Both the position numbers and the translations under genes were made by a program. Of a stretch of 64,000 nucleotides of DNA, positions 1 to 9,937 are shown piece after piece. This DNA is from Archivesica marissinica (Eukaryota; Mollusca; Bivalvia; Venerida; Vesicomyidae), in the NCBI GenBank assembly GCA_014843695.1, contig CM026390.1:11231890-11295889 (forward strand). Reading direction: 5' to 3'. The notes beneath the pieces were generated by a model. It did no database searches and had not been told where the DNA came from. It worked only from the letters and a program-made list of their open reading frames with translations. Every line of letters begins with the position of its first letter. Position 1 is the first letter of the stretch.

Positions 1-189
1 TCCCTTTATGGATAGTTGTTTTTAACAAAATCACCCATAACCCTGTAAATGGTTGTCTACTAATGTTAGCACACAGATAAATTTGCATATGAATCATAAT
101 ATTATTTTCCCAACTGAAAAAGTAGACTTTAAGTACACAGTCAAAACACGCTGATTTATCAAACTTTATTGAATGTCTACTTGATATGA

Positions 190-476
190 AGGGTGCATGG
201 CGGGTATAACATGCTGGACTTGTAATCCAGGGATCGCAGGTTCGATCCCCCGTCTGACCCTAATAAAATTAACAGTCTTTCAGATGGGACGTTAAACCGA
301 GGTCTCGTGTCGGTGCTGTACACCATGCACGTAAAAGAACCAGACGAGACTCTGGAATGGGTCTCTGTCTGTATCATTGCACTATCCTCCACAATCTAAA
401 ATGATTAATCTCTTCAGGAGGCGTCGCTCATATGGGCAACTGGTAGCGACGATAAATAAACGTAAAACACACACGC
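190..476 (+). repeat. SINE-A copy (tRNA-Thr-like head), near full length
   Basis: This is a tRNA-derived SINE, here named family A. The head has an anticodon arm reading CTGGACTTGTAATCCAG, with a TGT (Thr) anticodon in the loop, followed by a B-box (GGTTCGATCC). The body contains GGGACGTTAAACCGAGGTC and GGCGTCGCTCATATGGGCAA. The tail is ATAAATAAACGTAAAACACAC. The first bases of the head are degenerate. At least thirteen other full or partial copies occur in this window on both strands. The tRNA likeness and the family grouping are seen directly; Pol III transcription is inferred from SINE biology. Confidence 0.8.
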
Positions 477-477
477 A

Positions 478-1330
478 TGATGGGTCATAGCCTATGAAGA
501 GTACATGGCGGGTCACAGCATCATTGACGTGAAGGGTACACGACGGGTCATAGCCTATGAAGAGTACATGGCGGGTCACAGCATCATCGACGTGAAGGGT
601 ACATGACGGGTCATAGCCTATGAAGGGTACATGGCGGGTCACAGCATCATCGACGTGAATGGGTGCATGACGGGTCATAGCCTGTGAAGGGTACATGACG
701 GGTCATAGCCTATGAAGAGTACATGGCGGGTCACAGCATCATCGACGTGAATGGGTACATGACGGGTCATAGCCTGTGAAGGGTACATGGCGGGTCACAG
801 CATCATCGACGTGAAGGGTACATGACGGGTCATAGCCTGTGAAGGGTACATGACGGGTCATAGCCTGTGAAGGGTACATGGCGGATCACAGCATCATCGA
901 CGTGAATGGGTACATGACGGGTCATAGCCTGTGAAGGGTACATGACGGGTCATAGCATATGAAGAGTACATGGCGGGTCACAGCATCATCGACATGAATG
1001 GGTACATGACGGGTCATAGCCTGTGAAGGGTACATGAGGATCATAGCCTGTGAAGAGTACATGGCGGGTCACAGCATCATCGACGTGAATGGGTACATGA
1101 CGGGTCATAGCCTGTGAAGGGTACATGACGGGTCATAGCCTATGAGGAGTACATGGCGGGTCACAACATCATCGACGTGAATGGGTACATGACGGGTCAT
1201 AGCCTATGAAGAGTACATGGTAGGTCACAGCCTCATCGACGTGAATGGTACATGACGGGTCATAGCCTGTGAAGGGTACATGACGGGTCATAGCCTGTGA
1301 AGGGTACATGACGGGTCATATCCTCATCGG
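478..1330. repeat. Composite minisatellite, 28-bp and 36-bp units
   Basis: Two related units are interleaved. The 28-bp unit carries TCATAGCCTGTGAAGGGTAC and the 36-bp unit carries TCACAGCATCATCGACGTGA. Both end in the same ACATGACGGG or ACATGGCGGG stretch. They alternate irregularly over about 850 bp, directly after the tail of the SINE-A copy. Open frames here are repeat artefacts. Confidence 0.9.
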
Positions 1331-2469
1331 ATAAGGGACCTCGATTACTTACAGTGCCTATTGGGGATCAGACCGTTTCAAACTCGAAACACAAAGGTTA
1401 CGGTTAAACACTTAAACACTAGGTACCTAACACCATTAAATAGTCCAAGGAGCAGACGACTAGACATCGTGTTTATGGTGTTATACTTGTATTTTATCTA
1501 TGAATGCTAATTCATACATAATTTTGAATATACGCCTAATAAAGTAATTCTACAGATGTGTGTGTAATTATTTGTAAATAATCTCTACTTTATGGATATT
1601 TGGTTATGCTTTCAAATGAAATATAGAAATTTATCAGTGAAATCAAATGTGTTATTCCACTGGTTGAAAGCAGTGGAATAACACATTTCATTTCTCACTG
1701 CTTTTGCACGTGTGGTACCTAGCCGCTACATTTTGAAATATTGTCAGCGCAAAGCATTTCGGACTCAACCTGTAAATGACGACATTTATGTCTAAACACC
1801 ACTTTCTAGCGCCATTTAATGCACGGGTTCATTGATGTTTTCTATCCAAAGAAAATGTGTAAAAACTTATTCAAGTGAATGATCTAATAATAGTTCACTA
1901 CTCGCCACTCATGATAATAATGCTTTCACTGTTCATTCGTTAAGTATAATTCGATTATACACTGAAACAAACAAACATTCTTATAACTATTCTTATTGTT
2001 AATACTTTTTTATGCTTATACATAGAGTGGTGGAACCTGCTAGGCGTAAATCCTACATATCATGGCCGATAAAAAAAAAGTTAAATGCACTATATTATTA
2101 TTTTCTTAAGTCGTGAATACAACTTTCATAAAATTGTTGTTGAAAAGTTTAGCTTCATTACGTAACCATGCGCCTAAATATAACTATCGCAAAGGTACCT
2201 GTTTCCATGGGGAACTAGATACTTTAAGGGCACCTATGCACGGCGTACATGAATTTTTTTATTTATGCATGGGTAAATGTTGAATATATTATTTTGACTT
2301 AGTAACATCAACAACTAACAATATTACAACTCATAAGAAACTTTTTTCTGGTTATTTGTACATTTTTTTCCCAATCCGGATAGCCACCTGAAATGCTCAT
2401 AAACCGCATTATTTCGGTGGGGAAAAAATTCCCAACAAGTTGTATGATTATATTCGGCTACTGAACCAG
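1331..2469. other. No gene seen; AT-rich DNA with one hairpin
   Basis: No convincing coding frame or repeat family was recognised here, apart from the 18-bp-stem hairpin listed separately. Confidence 0.5.
1645..1688. repeat. Perfect hairpin, 18-bp arms
   Basis: Arm 1645-1662 (AAATGTGTTATTCCACTG) is the exact reverse complement of 1671-1688, with an 8-nt loop. The flanking bases GAAATC and CATTTC extend the stem imperfectly. It may be a minimal foldback element or a residual MITE. Confidence 0.75.
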
Positions 2470-2605
2470 TCAGGCTACGGTACGCACACCGGAATGTTAT
2501 TGAACCATGCTTCACCTCTGTCAGCGACAATATATAGCTTCCTCACATGAAACAATTGAACATCACATATGGGATTCGAACCTACAGCGGTGAGAGGCAC
2601 ATGAT
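2470..2605 (-). repeat. SINE-D fragment, reverse orientation
   Basis: Reading on the minus strand, a B-box-like GGTTCGAATCC-type sequence (plus strand GGGATTCGAACC near 2571) is followed by a body resembling the other SINE-D copies (GTGAGGAAGCTATA). It is diverged and truncated. Confidence 0.5.
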
Positions 2606-2782
2606 TTGAAGTGAATTTATTAATCATAAGTACCTGGTGTAAGGTTCTCTATTTCCAGTCCACATCCAATTATAAAGCAATGTACACGCATTTAGAACAA
2701 GAAATACACAAAGCAGTTGTTTTGCTCAAATATGTTCAAACATATTCCTCGAACGTGCTATTGAAACGTTCAGGTTATAAAA

Positions 2783-2888
2783 CTGTTCTCAAATCTCAAG
2801 ATCAAGTGATATGATTGGTTGAGTTTGAAATTGGCTCTTGCCTCAACCAACCAGAAAGCTTGATACTGAGTTTGAGATTGGAGAACAG
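2783..2888. repeat. Imperfect foldback, about 106 bp
   Basis: The left part CTGTTCTCAAATCTCAAGAT and the inner TTGGTTGAG are mirrored by CTCAACCAA and the right-hand GAGTTTGAGATTGGAGAACAG region. The whole segment can therefore fold into a long interrupted stem. It is probably a MITE or foldback relic. Confidence 0.6.
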
Positions 2889-3139
2889 ATTTGTAATCTC
2901 CATGACATGATAATGTTAGATTATTATATATTAATGAGTTACGGTAAATGATAATTATAGGAAACACGTGGCGTATGCGATTATGATTAGTATCCTTCCA
3001 AAAACACAAGGACCGGCACAGTAAAATTTAGGTGACATGTTCAACTCCTTACATGCGTTGTTTTTGCATTGCATATGTTTCACAGAATAATTAAAATTGC
3101 AAGTTATGAATATAACAATTGAAACTTCATGTTCGTACA

Positions 3140-3640
3140 TTTTTGCTTGTTGGGTTAACGTCGCACTATTAGGCCATAATAAAATATTTCCTAGATTTTC
3201 ATCCCCGCCCGCCCCCGTTTTTAGGGCCCGCCCCGATTTTTTTTATTACTATTTGAAAAAAAAAAAAAAAATCTTGTCAAGTTGAATCTTGTCAAAACAC
3301 CATTTTATCAGCATAAATATCGATATCCTGAAAATATAAAATAAAAAATAAAATTTCACCCCCCGTGAAAAAATTTGGATGAAAATCTAGGATTTATTTT
3401 ATTATGGCCTTAGCGTAAGTCATATGGCGACTTTCCGGCGTATTAGTGAATAAAAATCCCGGGTGCCCCTCCGAGCAGTATTTCAGACACAGACGGGCAC
3501 CGGGTAGAACCACCGACACTCCATACGTGAACTGGATAGCTTAATCACATGAACGAATTCAACACCCCAAGTGAGGTTCGAATCGACAGCGGCGAGTGAC
3601 AAGTGATTAACGACCTTAACCACGTCCATGTAGGCCTCTC
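3140..3640 (-). repeat. SINE-D copy, interrupted by a MITE
   Basis: On the minus strand a tRNA-like head with a B-box (plus strand GAGGTTCGAATCGACAGCGG near 3572) is followed by the family D body and a tail containing GTCGCCATATGAC and GTGCGACG. The tail is split by the element at 3172-3409. The opposite-strand copies at 6.64, 18.34 and 49.58 kb show the same order of parts. Confidence 0.6.
3172..3409. mobile_element. PIF/Harbinger-like MITE, 238 bp, TTA target duplication
   Basis: The terminal inverted repeats are about 34 bp, starting GGCCATAATAAAATA at the left and ending TATTTTATTATGGCC at the right, and they continue inward to TTTTCATCC and GGATGAAAA. Both ends are flanked by TTA (3169-3171 and 3410-3412), the 3-bp duplication typical of PIF/Harbinger elements. 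No transposase is present. The interior holds a C-rich stretch and poly-A, so the element is non-autonomous. Assignment to the superfamily is inferred. Confidence 0.65.
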
Positions 3641-3896
3641 ACATTCATCCAGTTATGATATGAACACTTTACTGTACGTCACTAGTTGCTGATGGCAGCT
3701 ATTGTCATATAGTCTATTATTATTAGTAGTAGTGTTGTATTCAAGAATTCAGTAAGATATTTTAAAAACTGTCCGTTCAACAAGAATATTGTACTAATTA
3801 TAAACTCCAATCGAGTGAATACTGTCGTTCATTAATATTAGGTAGTAGTTGTTATCCTCAACGATATAATTACTAAATATATAATAACTAAACAGA

Positions 3897-4934
3897 TCAT
3901 GTGTCTGTATCAGCAAAGTCCACATGCGTGCGCGTTCTTGGCTCTCGAAAGAAATCCATAGAATCCGTGAGTTCTCGTCGATGTAATGTCTTAGGTCGAC
4001 CTTGCAGTACGGCTGTGAAGTCGGCACTAGTTTTCGGAAATGACACCTGCCTGACACCATGTTTGAGACGTTTTACTGCATACAAATCACTATGCATTTC
4101 ACTGTGTTGGTCATAATCACTAATGTGCCCAGCGTTTGTTGTTTCACGCTCCTCTGTTCGGAAGCTGAGTGAGTATAGCTCGTCTGCGACCGATTTCTGA
4201 TGCCCTACATGCCCGTTTGAGTTTATCGCAGGCATCGATTTCACTGTCACGGATGAAGATTTACCTGACCAAGTTAGACTGCGACCGGACTGCGATGATA
4301 GGTCAGTAGCTTTGTACATTGGACCTTTGACAATTCTTAGATTCCTATGCCCTTTGCTAGAGTTAACATTCGAACCTCGGAAACCGTACTTCGAATTAAG
4401 AGAGTGTATTGATCGCGGTGTTTGAATTCTTGGCCGCTCCTTTGAATTCTCATATAGCGTTTGATTTAGAGACTCGTCGGACGCCGTCGATGGTTTTGGA
4501 AAATACCTCCCAGGCACGCGTGTATTCCTCTGAAACACTGGTCTAACTGGTAACGCGTCACGTTTTATCTGCTTGGAACCGTTTGAATTGGTTTGATGTC
4601 TACCTTCTTTCGCCGATCTTAGAATTCCCCTCCCTGGGAAATTCAGTGTATTTGTAACTGACATGTCACTTTGGTTCATATCGATTGGTTTTACACTAGT
4701 ATCTGCAACTGAATATGTGTCTAAGTCATCTGTATTCCTTCTAGTAATCACAAAAGTATTGAGAACTTTTTGAGGTCCAAATAATTTTAGTAGAAGAGAA
4801 AGCGGCAGAGGCTTAATCCCACGTTCAATTTTCGCTGCCGATACTCGATTGTAAGTGTCACGAAATGTTCTCCAATCTAAATGGTTCTTTCTGAAACCGC
4901 TCGCTTCTAAATCAATATTAAATGCGTCTGTCAT
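3897..4934 (-). CDS. Hypothetical protein, single-exon ORF, 345 aa
   Basis: An uninterrupted frame starts at ATG 4934-4932 and ends at TGA. The upstream codon at 4949 is TTG, so the protein should begin MTDAFNIDLEASG. I do not recognise the family. The first 60 residues look folded: hydrophobic, with LDWRTFRDTYNRV and LPLSLLLKLFG suggesting two helices. From about residue 70 the sequence is rich in Ser, Thr, Asn, Arg and Gly, with little hydrophobic content, and is probably disordered. The C-terminus is basic then acidic (RTRTHVDFADTDT). There is no signal peptide, membrane segment or zinc finger. The frame is not a repeat and is far longer than expected by chance in AT-rich DNA, so it is probably a real gene or a large exon. 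No canonical poly-A signal was seen close downstream. A decayed transposon ORF is an alternative. Confidence 0.6.
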   Translation of the reverse strand: MTDAFNIDLEASGFRKNHLDWRTFRDTYNRVSAAKIERGIKPLPLSLLLKLFGPQKVLNTFVITRRNTDDLDTYSVADTSVKPIDMNQSDMSVTNTLNFPGRGILRSAKEGRHQTNSNGSKQIKRDALPVRPVFQRNTRVPGRYFPKPSTASDESLNQTLYENSKERPRIQTPRSIHSLNSKYGFRGSNVNSSKGHRNLRIVKGPMYKATDLSSQSGRSLTWSGKSSSVTVKSMPAINSNGHVGHQKSVADELYSLSFRTEERETTNAGHISDYDQHSEMHSDLYAVKRLKHGVRQVSFPKTSADFTAVLQGRPKTLHRRELTDSMDFFREPRTRTHVDFADTDT

Positions 4935-5711
4935 AATAATTTTCAACAACTACCCAGCTTAATATAATAATGCGATTTAAACTGCGATACACAGACGTGA
5001 TTTATGCGTCAATTTCATTCAGCTTAATTGTAATTGCGTGCTTATTAAAACAAGTGTTGATTACACTCTGGAAAATAGCGCACGTCCCCTGCACTCGATA
5101 TCAGTAAAGACAGAGAAAAGAGCAACATAAAGATTCAGCTTACTCATTCAAACCGTCTGTAAGTTTTGTAAATATATCCCTAGTTTTACGACGCGTGTTC
5201 GATCCGACGCGCCGATTAAGTTGTCTTCGATTGTGTTCACTACTGCGAATCGATGGGCTAGTGTGTTGTTTATGTTCACATCTCATAAATAATAAACACT
5301 TGCTCCACAAAAGCTAAGAGATATATGGGTTAATGAATACTTGAATGCCTCCCAAATGTAGTTCTTATAGCTACAGGCATTGAATAAATACGATATACAT
5401 ATAACAATATTGATCCACACTAATTTAACTTAAACACTAAACTAAGATTTAGCTTGATTTGCGATCGGGTAAATATTCATCCTACGTTCGACCAAAGATA
5501 GTGGTATATGTCGTTGTATATATCACTGCATTATTGTATAAATGGGTAGAAATAATGTCCAATGACATACCGTTTAGAGATTAATGAACCAACCGTATAC
5601 CGGTATGTTGGCACACAAACAACTGTAGAAGTGGGAGGGGGCTTAGGGGTTAGTGGTACAGTAGGGTATCTGCCCACATACAAGTATCTGTCAATCATAT
5701 ATATGGACCTA
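4935..5711. other. No gene seen; possible upstream region of the 3.9-4.9 kb ORF
   Basis: This is AT-rich sequence without a recognisable repeat. It would contain the promoter and 5' UTR of the minus-strand ORF if that ORF is a gene. No clear TATA or initiator could be assigned. Confidence 0.4.
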
Positions 5712-6002
5712 CAGACGGATATGTAGTCCAGTGGTAACACGCTGGACTGGTAATCCAGGGATCGCAGGTTCGATCCCCCGTCTGACCCTAATAAAATTAA
5801 CAGTCTTTCAGATGGGACGTTAAACCGAGGTCTCGTGTCGGTGCTTTACACCGTGCACGTAAAAGAACCAGAGGAGATTCTGGAATGGGTCTCTGTCTGT
5901 ATCATGCACTATCCTCCAAAATCTAAAATAACTAATCTCTTCAAGAGGCGTCGCTCATATGGGCAACCGGTAGCGACGATAAATAAACGTAAAAGCACAC
6001 AA
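5712..6002 (+). repeat. SINE-A, best full-length copy
   Basis: The head CAGACGGATATGTAGTCCAG pairs at its end with CCGTCTG, as a tRNA acceptor stem does. The anticodon loop is CTGGTAA (GGT, Thr) and the B-box is intact. The body and the ATAAATAAACGTAAAA tail are present. This copy is a useful reference for the family. Confidence 0.85.
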
Positions 6003-6635
6003 ATATATGGACTTTACTATGTTCCAAACACATGCATTGGTCACAGTCGTTGAATGTATTTTTAATGTCAAATTCGTTGATATATAAATTATATATATTT
6101 ATATAAATCGATTCTCAATGATTACTGTCTTGTTACCGTGTCACTGTATTTGTAGTTACTGTTACATTCGAAATAACCTTCAATTAAATTACACTATTTT
6201 CAAAAAGAACATGTAAGCAACAATTCGGTTGATGTTTTTTCTCCTTTGCATTATTTAGTAACTGGGAGTGTCTCTTATCCAAACCAATGTATGTTTAACA
6301 TGAAAAACTCTCTAATAATACTAGCCTCTATGACTTCAATTAGCAACACTAAACTGATATATATATATATATATATTACTAGCCTGGGAACAGGCGTTGA
6401 TATATTTTGCCGGGTCAGTCATATAGATATATTTTAACACCGAGACCATTAATTGGGTCGTATTGAGTTTCTGATAACATCAATGTCATTTTGCCAGATG
6501 TAAATTAGTGAAAAATCGACAGACTGGAACCAAGGCTAATATATTACACAACATTTTAAAAAAGTCGGCGAGAGAATATATCAGTGGAATTTATATACAC
6601 TAGCATACGTGTATACTTAATGCTTTTTAAATCTA
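6003..6635. other. No gene seen; short (TA)n near 6357
   Basis: AT-rich sequence with a TA dinucleotide run of about 20 bp. Nothing else was recognised. Confidence 0.4.
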
Positions 6636-6935
6636 CCTATCCGTGACCGAGTTGACTTCAAATCACTTGCCACTCACCACTGTAGATTCGAATCCCACTG
6701 AGGTGCCGAATTCGTTCAAGCTATAATGAATTTGTAGAAAATAATTCTATCAAATGAGGAAGTTATCCAGCTTGCTTGCGGATGATTGGTGGTTCAACCC
6801 AGGTCCCCGACCGTGTCTGAAATACTGCTCGGAGTGGCACCTGGGGGGGTCTTCCTCCGTCTTCCTCCGCCAATATATGGCCACGTTGTGATATGACCTG
6901 TTGCTGCGACTCATAGTTTCTTAAAGCGACATTAC
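6636..6935 (+). repeat. SINE-D copy, diverged
   Basis: The tRNA-like head is CCGTGACCGAGTTGACTTC and the B-box-like AGATTCGAATCCCACTGAGG lies near 6683. The body contains GTCCCCGACCGTGTCTGAAA and the tail GCCACGTTGTGATATGACC, both shared with the copy at 49.6 kb. Confidence 0.6.
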
Positions 6936-7037
6936 ATCGCACAAAGCAAATAACATGCACTTTTCATGCATTGCTACTACAAATTCTTCCGAATACATTC
7001 GAATACTAAATAAACAGTGTTTTGTGAAATATAATCA

Positions 7038-7117
7038 GGAATGAGGTCTCGAGAGTGATTGATATAAGTTGTAATAACTTGTTTCGCAATCGAGCTGAAA
7101 TAAATTTGTATAGACTA
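7038..7117 (+). repeat. SINE-B 3' tail fragment
   Basis: Contains GAATGAGGTCTCGAGAGTGA and CTTGTTTCGCAATCGAGCTG, followed by AAATAAATTTGTAT. This is the tail of family B; the tRNA head is missing. Confidence 0.75.
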
Positions 7118-7314
7118 AAATTTACTAAATTACTAAATCGCATATACGACGTTTGTTTATTAGTTGAAATACTTAGTTTTTGATGCAGATATTTTGAAAA
7201 CAGTTATACAATATAATAGAAAAATACATTCTGTAGAAGTTTTGTGTTTTCACTGATGTAGTGTCGCTTTAAGATTGTTTCTATTTCTTTGTATATTTCT
7301 TTGTTATTTATATA

Positions 7315-7398
7315 CAGAAAAACCCTCTAATACAGACTTCTTCCGGACTTGTCAAAAAGTCAGGTTTAAAGGGGGTTCCGGATTAGAGGGATTTTTAT
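7315..7398. mobile_element. Foldback resembling a pogo/Tigger terminus
   Basis: CAGAAAAACCCTCTAATACA is mirrored by GGATTAGAGGGATTTTT about 60 bp later, with TTCCGGAC and GTTCCGGA between. This layout resembles pogo/Tigger-type inverted repeats. Only one short foldback is present and no transposase. Confidence 0.35.
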
Positions 7399-8010
7399 AT
7401 TTAATACATGCACAACGTACTATGATATACAGATGAACACTAAACTAAAATAAAACAAACAGTAAGTACAAATGAGACATGTTATGAATCAACACCGCTA
7501 CGACATCATCACACAGCTAACTGCACTACCACCGTCAGATCGCCGGCAGTAGCTAACAATACTAAAATTAACTTTCTCTGGATATCGTGCGGGACAGCGT
7601 GTTAAGGTGGATCTTCCAAGATGTACTGGATATTAACCCGAAATAAATATTTGAAAATAAACAACTAAAATACTGTCAGATCCTCATTGTCTAGTGTACT
7701 ATCAACTATTGACACAAACAGTTAATACGATGCTGAGAAACAGAAAGTTGTATTTGATGAAAATGTATGGTTAATTAATGAAGCTCTAGAACAATATAAT
7801 ATATTTTAATATTATTAGTTTATGTACCACATACCATATCTACATTAAGTAATAGTCACTATTTTAATCAGCTATATCCTGTGTCAATGGGCTAATGTTT
7901 CTTAGAGTATTAAGTTATGCAGAAACAGCACCGTGAGTATCTGTGATTGCATCGATTTGTGTATGTCGCGAAATTAAGTGACATATTGTTTAGGGTAAAG
8001 AATAATTATA
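7399..8010. other. No gene seen
   Basis: AT-rich sequence without a recognised repeat or coding signal. Confidence 0.4.
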
Positions 8011-8014
8011 AGAG

Positions 8015-8045
8015 TGGCGGTGGTGGTGGTGGTGGTGGTGGTGGT
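8015..8045. repeat. (GGT)n microsatellite
   Basis: A run of about ten GGT triplets directly abuts the reversed SINE-A tail, which is a common place for SINE-associated microsatellites. Confidence 0.9.
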
Positions 8046-8190
8046 ATTTTATGTTTATTTATAGTCACTACCGGTGACCCATATGAGCGACTCCTCCTGA
8101 AGAGAATAGTCATTTTAGAAGTGTGTAGGATAGTGCAATGATACAGATAGAGACCCATTCAAGGGTTTCCTCTGGTTCTTTTACGTGTAC
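8046..8190 (-). repeat. SINE-A 3' half, reverse orientation
   Basis: This is the reverse complement of the family A body and tail (TTTATTTATAGTCACTACCGG to GGTTCTTTTACGTG). It meets a forward copy head to head at about 8190. Confidence 0.8.
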
Positions 8191-8420
8191 GTTGGACTGG
8201 TTCGATCCTCCGTCAGACCCTAATAAAATTAACAGTATTTCAGTTGGAACTTTAAACCGAGGTCTCATGGGTGCTTTACATTGTGCACGTAAACGAACAA
8301 GAGGAGACTCTGGAATGGGTCTCTAGAGCTGTCTGTATCATTGCACTATCCTCCAAAAATCTAAAATGACTAATCTCTTCAGGAGGCTTCGCTCATATGG
8401 GCAACCGGTAGTGTCGTAAA
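8191..8420 (+). repeat. SINE-A copy, 5' truncated head
   Basis: It begins inside the tRNA head (TTGGACTGGTTCGATCC, with an internal deletion of the arm) and continues through AAACCGAGGTCTCATGGG to GGCAACCGGTAGTG. It forms an inverted pair with the preceding copy. Confidence 0.8.
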
Positions 8421-8824
8421 ACACGCACGCATGCACGCACAAACGCACAAACGCGTACAGATCCGTCTGGTAGACTCCAATGCACCAAAGTACGGACTAT
8501 ATACACTGCCACTGATTGTGGTTACCTCCCCTATATTATATTCACCATTTGTAAAAGTTTTGTACATTTTCAATCAGTTTTACTGTTTTACCTTTTTAGA
8601 CAGCATGCACTGAGGAAGTAGATAGCTACCAACGGTGAAGAATACCAGTAACAATTGCTAAAGTAAGATATCTAATCCATAGACATGCAATGTACTGTGA
8701 ACAAATGCAATTACTGGAACAATTATCATGGGCGATTTTCTTTCTAGGATTCATTATGGGTATAATATCGTAGTATCACTGTGTTACTGGTTTCCGGCGA
8801 TATAGTGGTACAATATATTTTGAA

Positions 8825-9017
8825 TGTGCATACACCGCAAACAATTTCTCAAGTGACTGAGTTATGAATAAACAACATTTTATCTTTCATTCATATAAAT
8901 ATTGACTAAAATCGATTGGTTTCATTTTGAGAAAAGTCAATAAAACAGACACCTTGCTCCCAGTAATCCGGAAAGGCGTCACCAGTTTTCACCTAACTGT
9001 CAAAATTGCCTACAGCG
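8825..9017 (+). repeat. Dispersed repeat, copy 1
   Basis: It shares CAGTAATCCGGAA, AACTGTCAAAATTGCCTACAG-like and AATAAACAACATTTTATC-like blocks, in the same order, with the reversed copy at about 15415-15605. The family is unidentified. Confidence 0.55.
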
Positions 9018-9245
9018 TGAGCATAAACAAAACAAATTATTTTAGCTCGATGCGAAACAAGTATTCAACTATATACACTCTCGAGACCCATCCTGATGGA
9101 ACCATCCCACGGGAGAGAGAAGAGGCAACGTGGAATAAATGCCTGCCTAGGCCAATCGTACGGCTCAGTGGGCCGAACCGGACCTTCGCACCTACGCTAT
9201 ACACTCCACAGCTAGTACTTCAACTTCATACTGCCGAACAACCAA
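9018..9245 (-). repeat. SINE-B copy, reverse orientation
   Basis: On the plus strand it starts with the reversed tail (AAATTATTTTAGCTCGATGC), followed by ACTCTCGAGACCCATCCTGA and GAGAGAGAAGAGGCAACGTG. The degenerate tRNA head lies at the right end. Confidence 0.7.
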
Positions 9246-9359
9246 TAATGATTATGATTGGCAGGTGCAGTCTAGAACAGTTAGTTATCTAAAATGTTAT
9301 GGGCAAGTTAAAAACATAAAAGGATCTACAAAGCTATAGTTAAAAGCAGACAGTATCCC

Positions 9360-9805
9360 GGTGTCATATAGAATATTGACCCCCCTCAAAATAATGACCC
9401 GCGGGTCATTATTCAGCCATAGAATATTGACCCCCCCTTGCGGAAAAATGACGCCCCTTGCAAATAGCAATATATAGTGGGAAAATATTGAATTTATTAT
9501 AATTAAATGTTAATTAGCACTGTTTAAGACCTAACAACATATATTTTGATTCAACATAAATATATTGAATCTGAAAAAATGATTTGTCTCTATCAATTTC
9601 TAAAGATGATCATGGATTGGTGGGTGCTGTATAACTAGGAGGTTCACATAATGCATAATATTTACACAGACAAACATAAAACAAACAAGAACAATGACCC
9701 CCACCCCTATGTATACACTGAACATCAATGCCATAGAATAATGACCCATCTATGTGTAGACTATATGAGAGAGGGTCACTTTTCAATGCCATGGAATAAT
9801 GACCC
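9360..9805. repeat. Scattered units of the 60-bp GACCC minisatellite family
   Basis: Fragments such as CCATAGAATATTGACCCCCC and GCCATAGAATAATGACCCAT recur here at irregular spacing. They match the unit of the arrays at 10.4-11.1 and 26.9-28.1 kb. A perfect 24-bp palindrome lies at 9390-9413. Confidence 0.65.
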
Positions 9806-9937
9806 ACTGGAATGGGTCTCTCTCTGTCTGTATCATTGCACTATCCTCCAAAATCTAAAATGACGTAATCTCATCAGGAGGCGTCGCTCATATGGGCAAC
9901 TGGTAGTGACGATAAATAAACGTAAAACACACTCACA
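9806..9937 (+). repeat. SINE-A 3' part joined to the GACCC repeat
   Basis: It starts abruptly at CTGGAATGGGTCTC, directly after GAATAATGACCCA of the minisatellite family. The head and first half are absent. Confidence 0.8.

Noticed and set aside
5712..5785. Genuine tRNA-Thr genes at SINE-A heads
   Set aside because: Each tRNA-like segment continues directly into the same 200-bp SINE body, the arms contain mismatches, and many copies exist, so these are SINE heads.
8927..9292. 121-codon plus-strand frame
   Set aside because: It spans the dispersed repeat and a reversed SINE-B, and its start codon is not ATG (the frame opens at TTG).
9610..9863. Overlapping 65-70-codon frames on both strands
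   Set aside because: They consist of degenerate 60-bp minisatellite units joined to a SINE tail.
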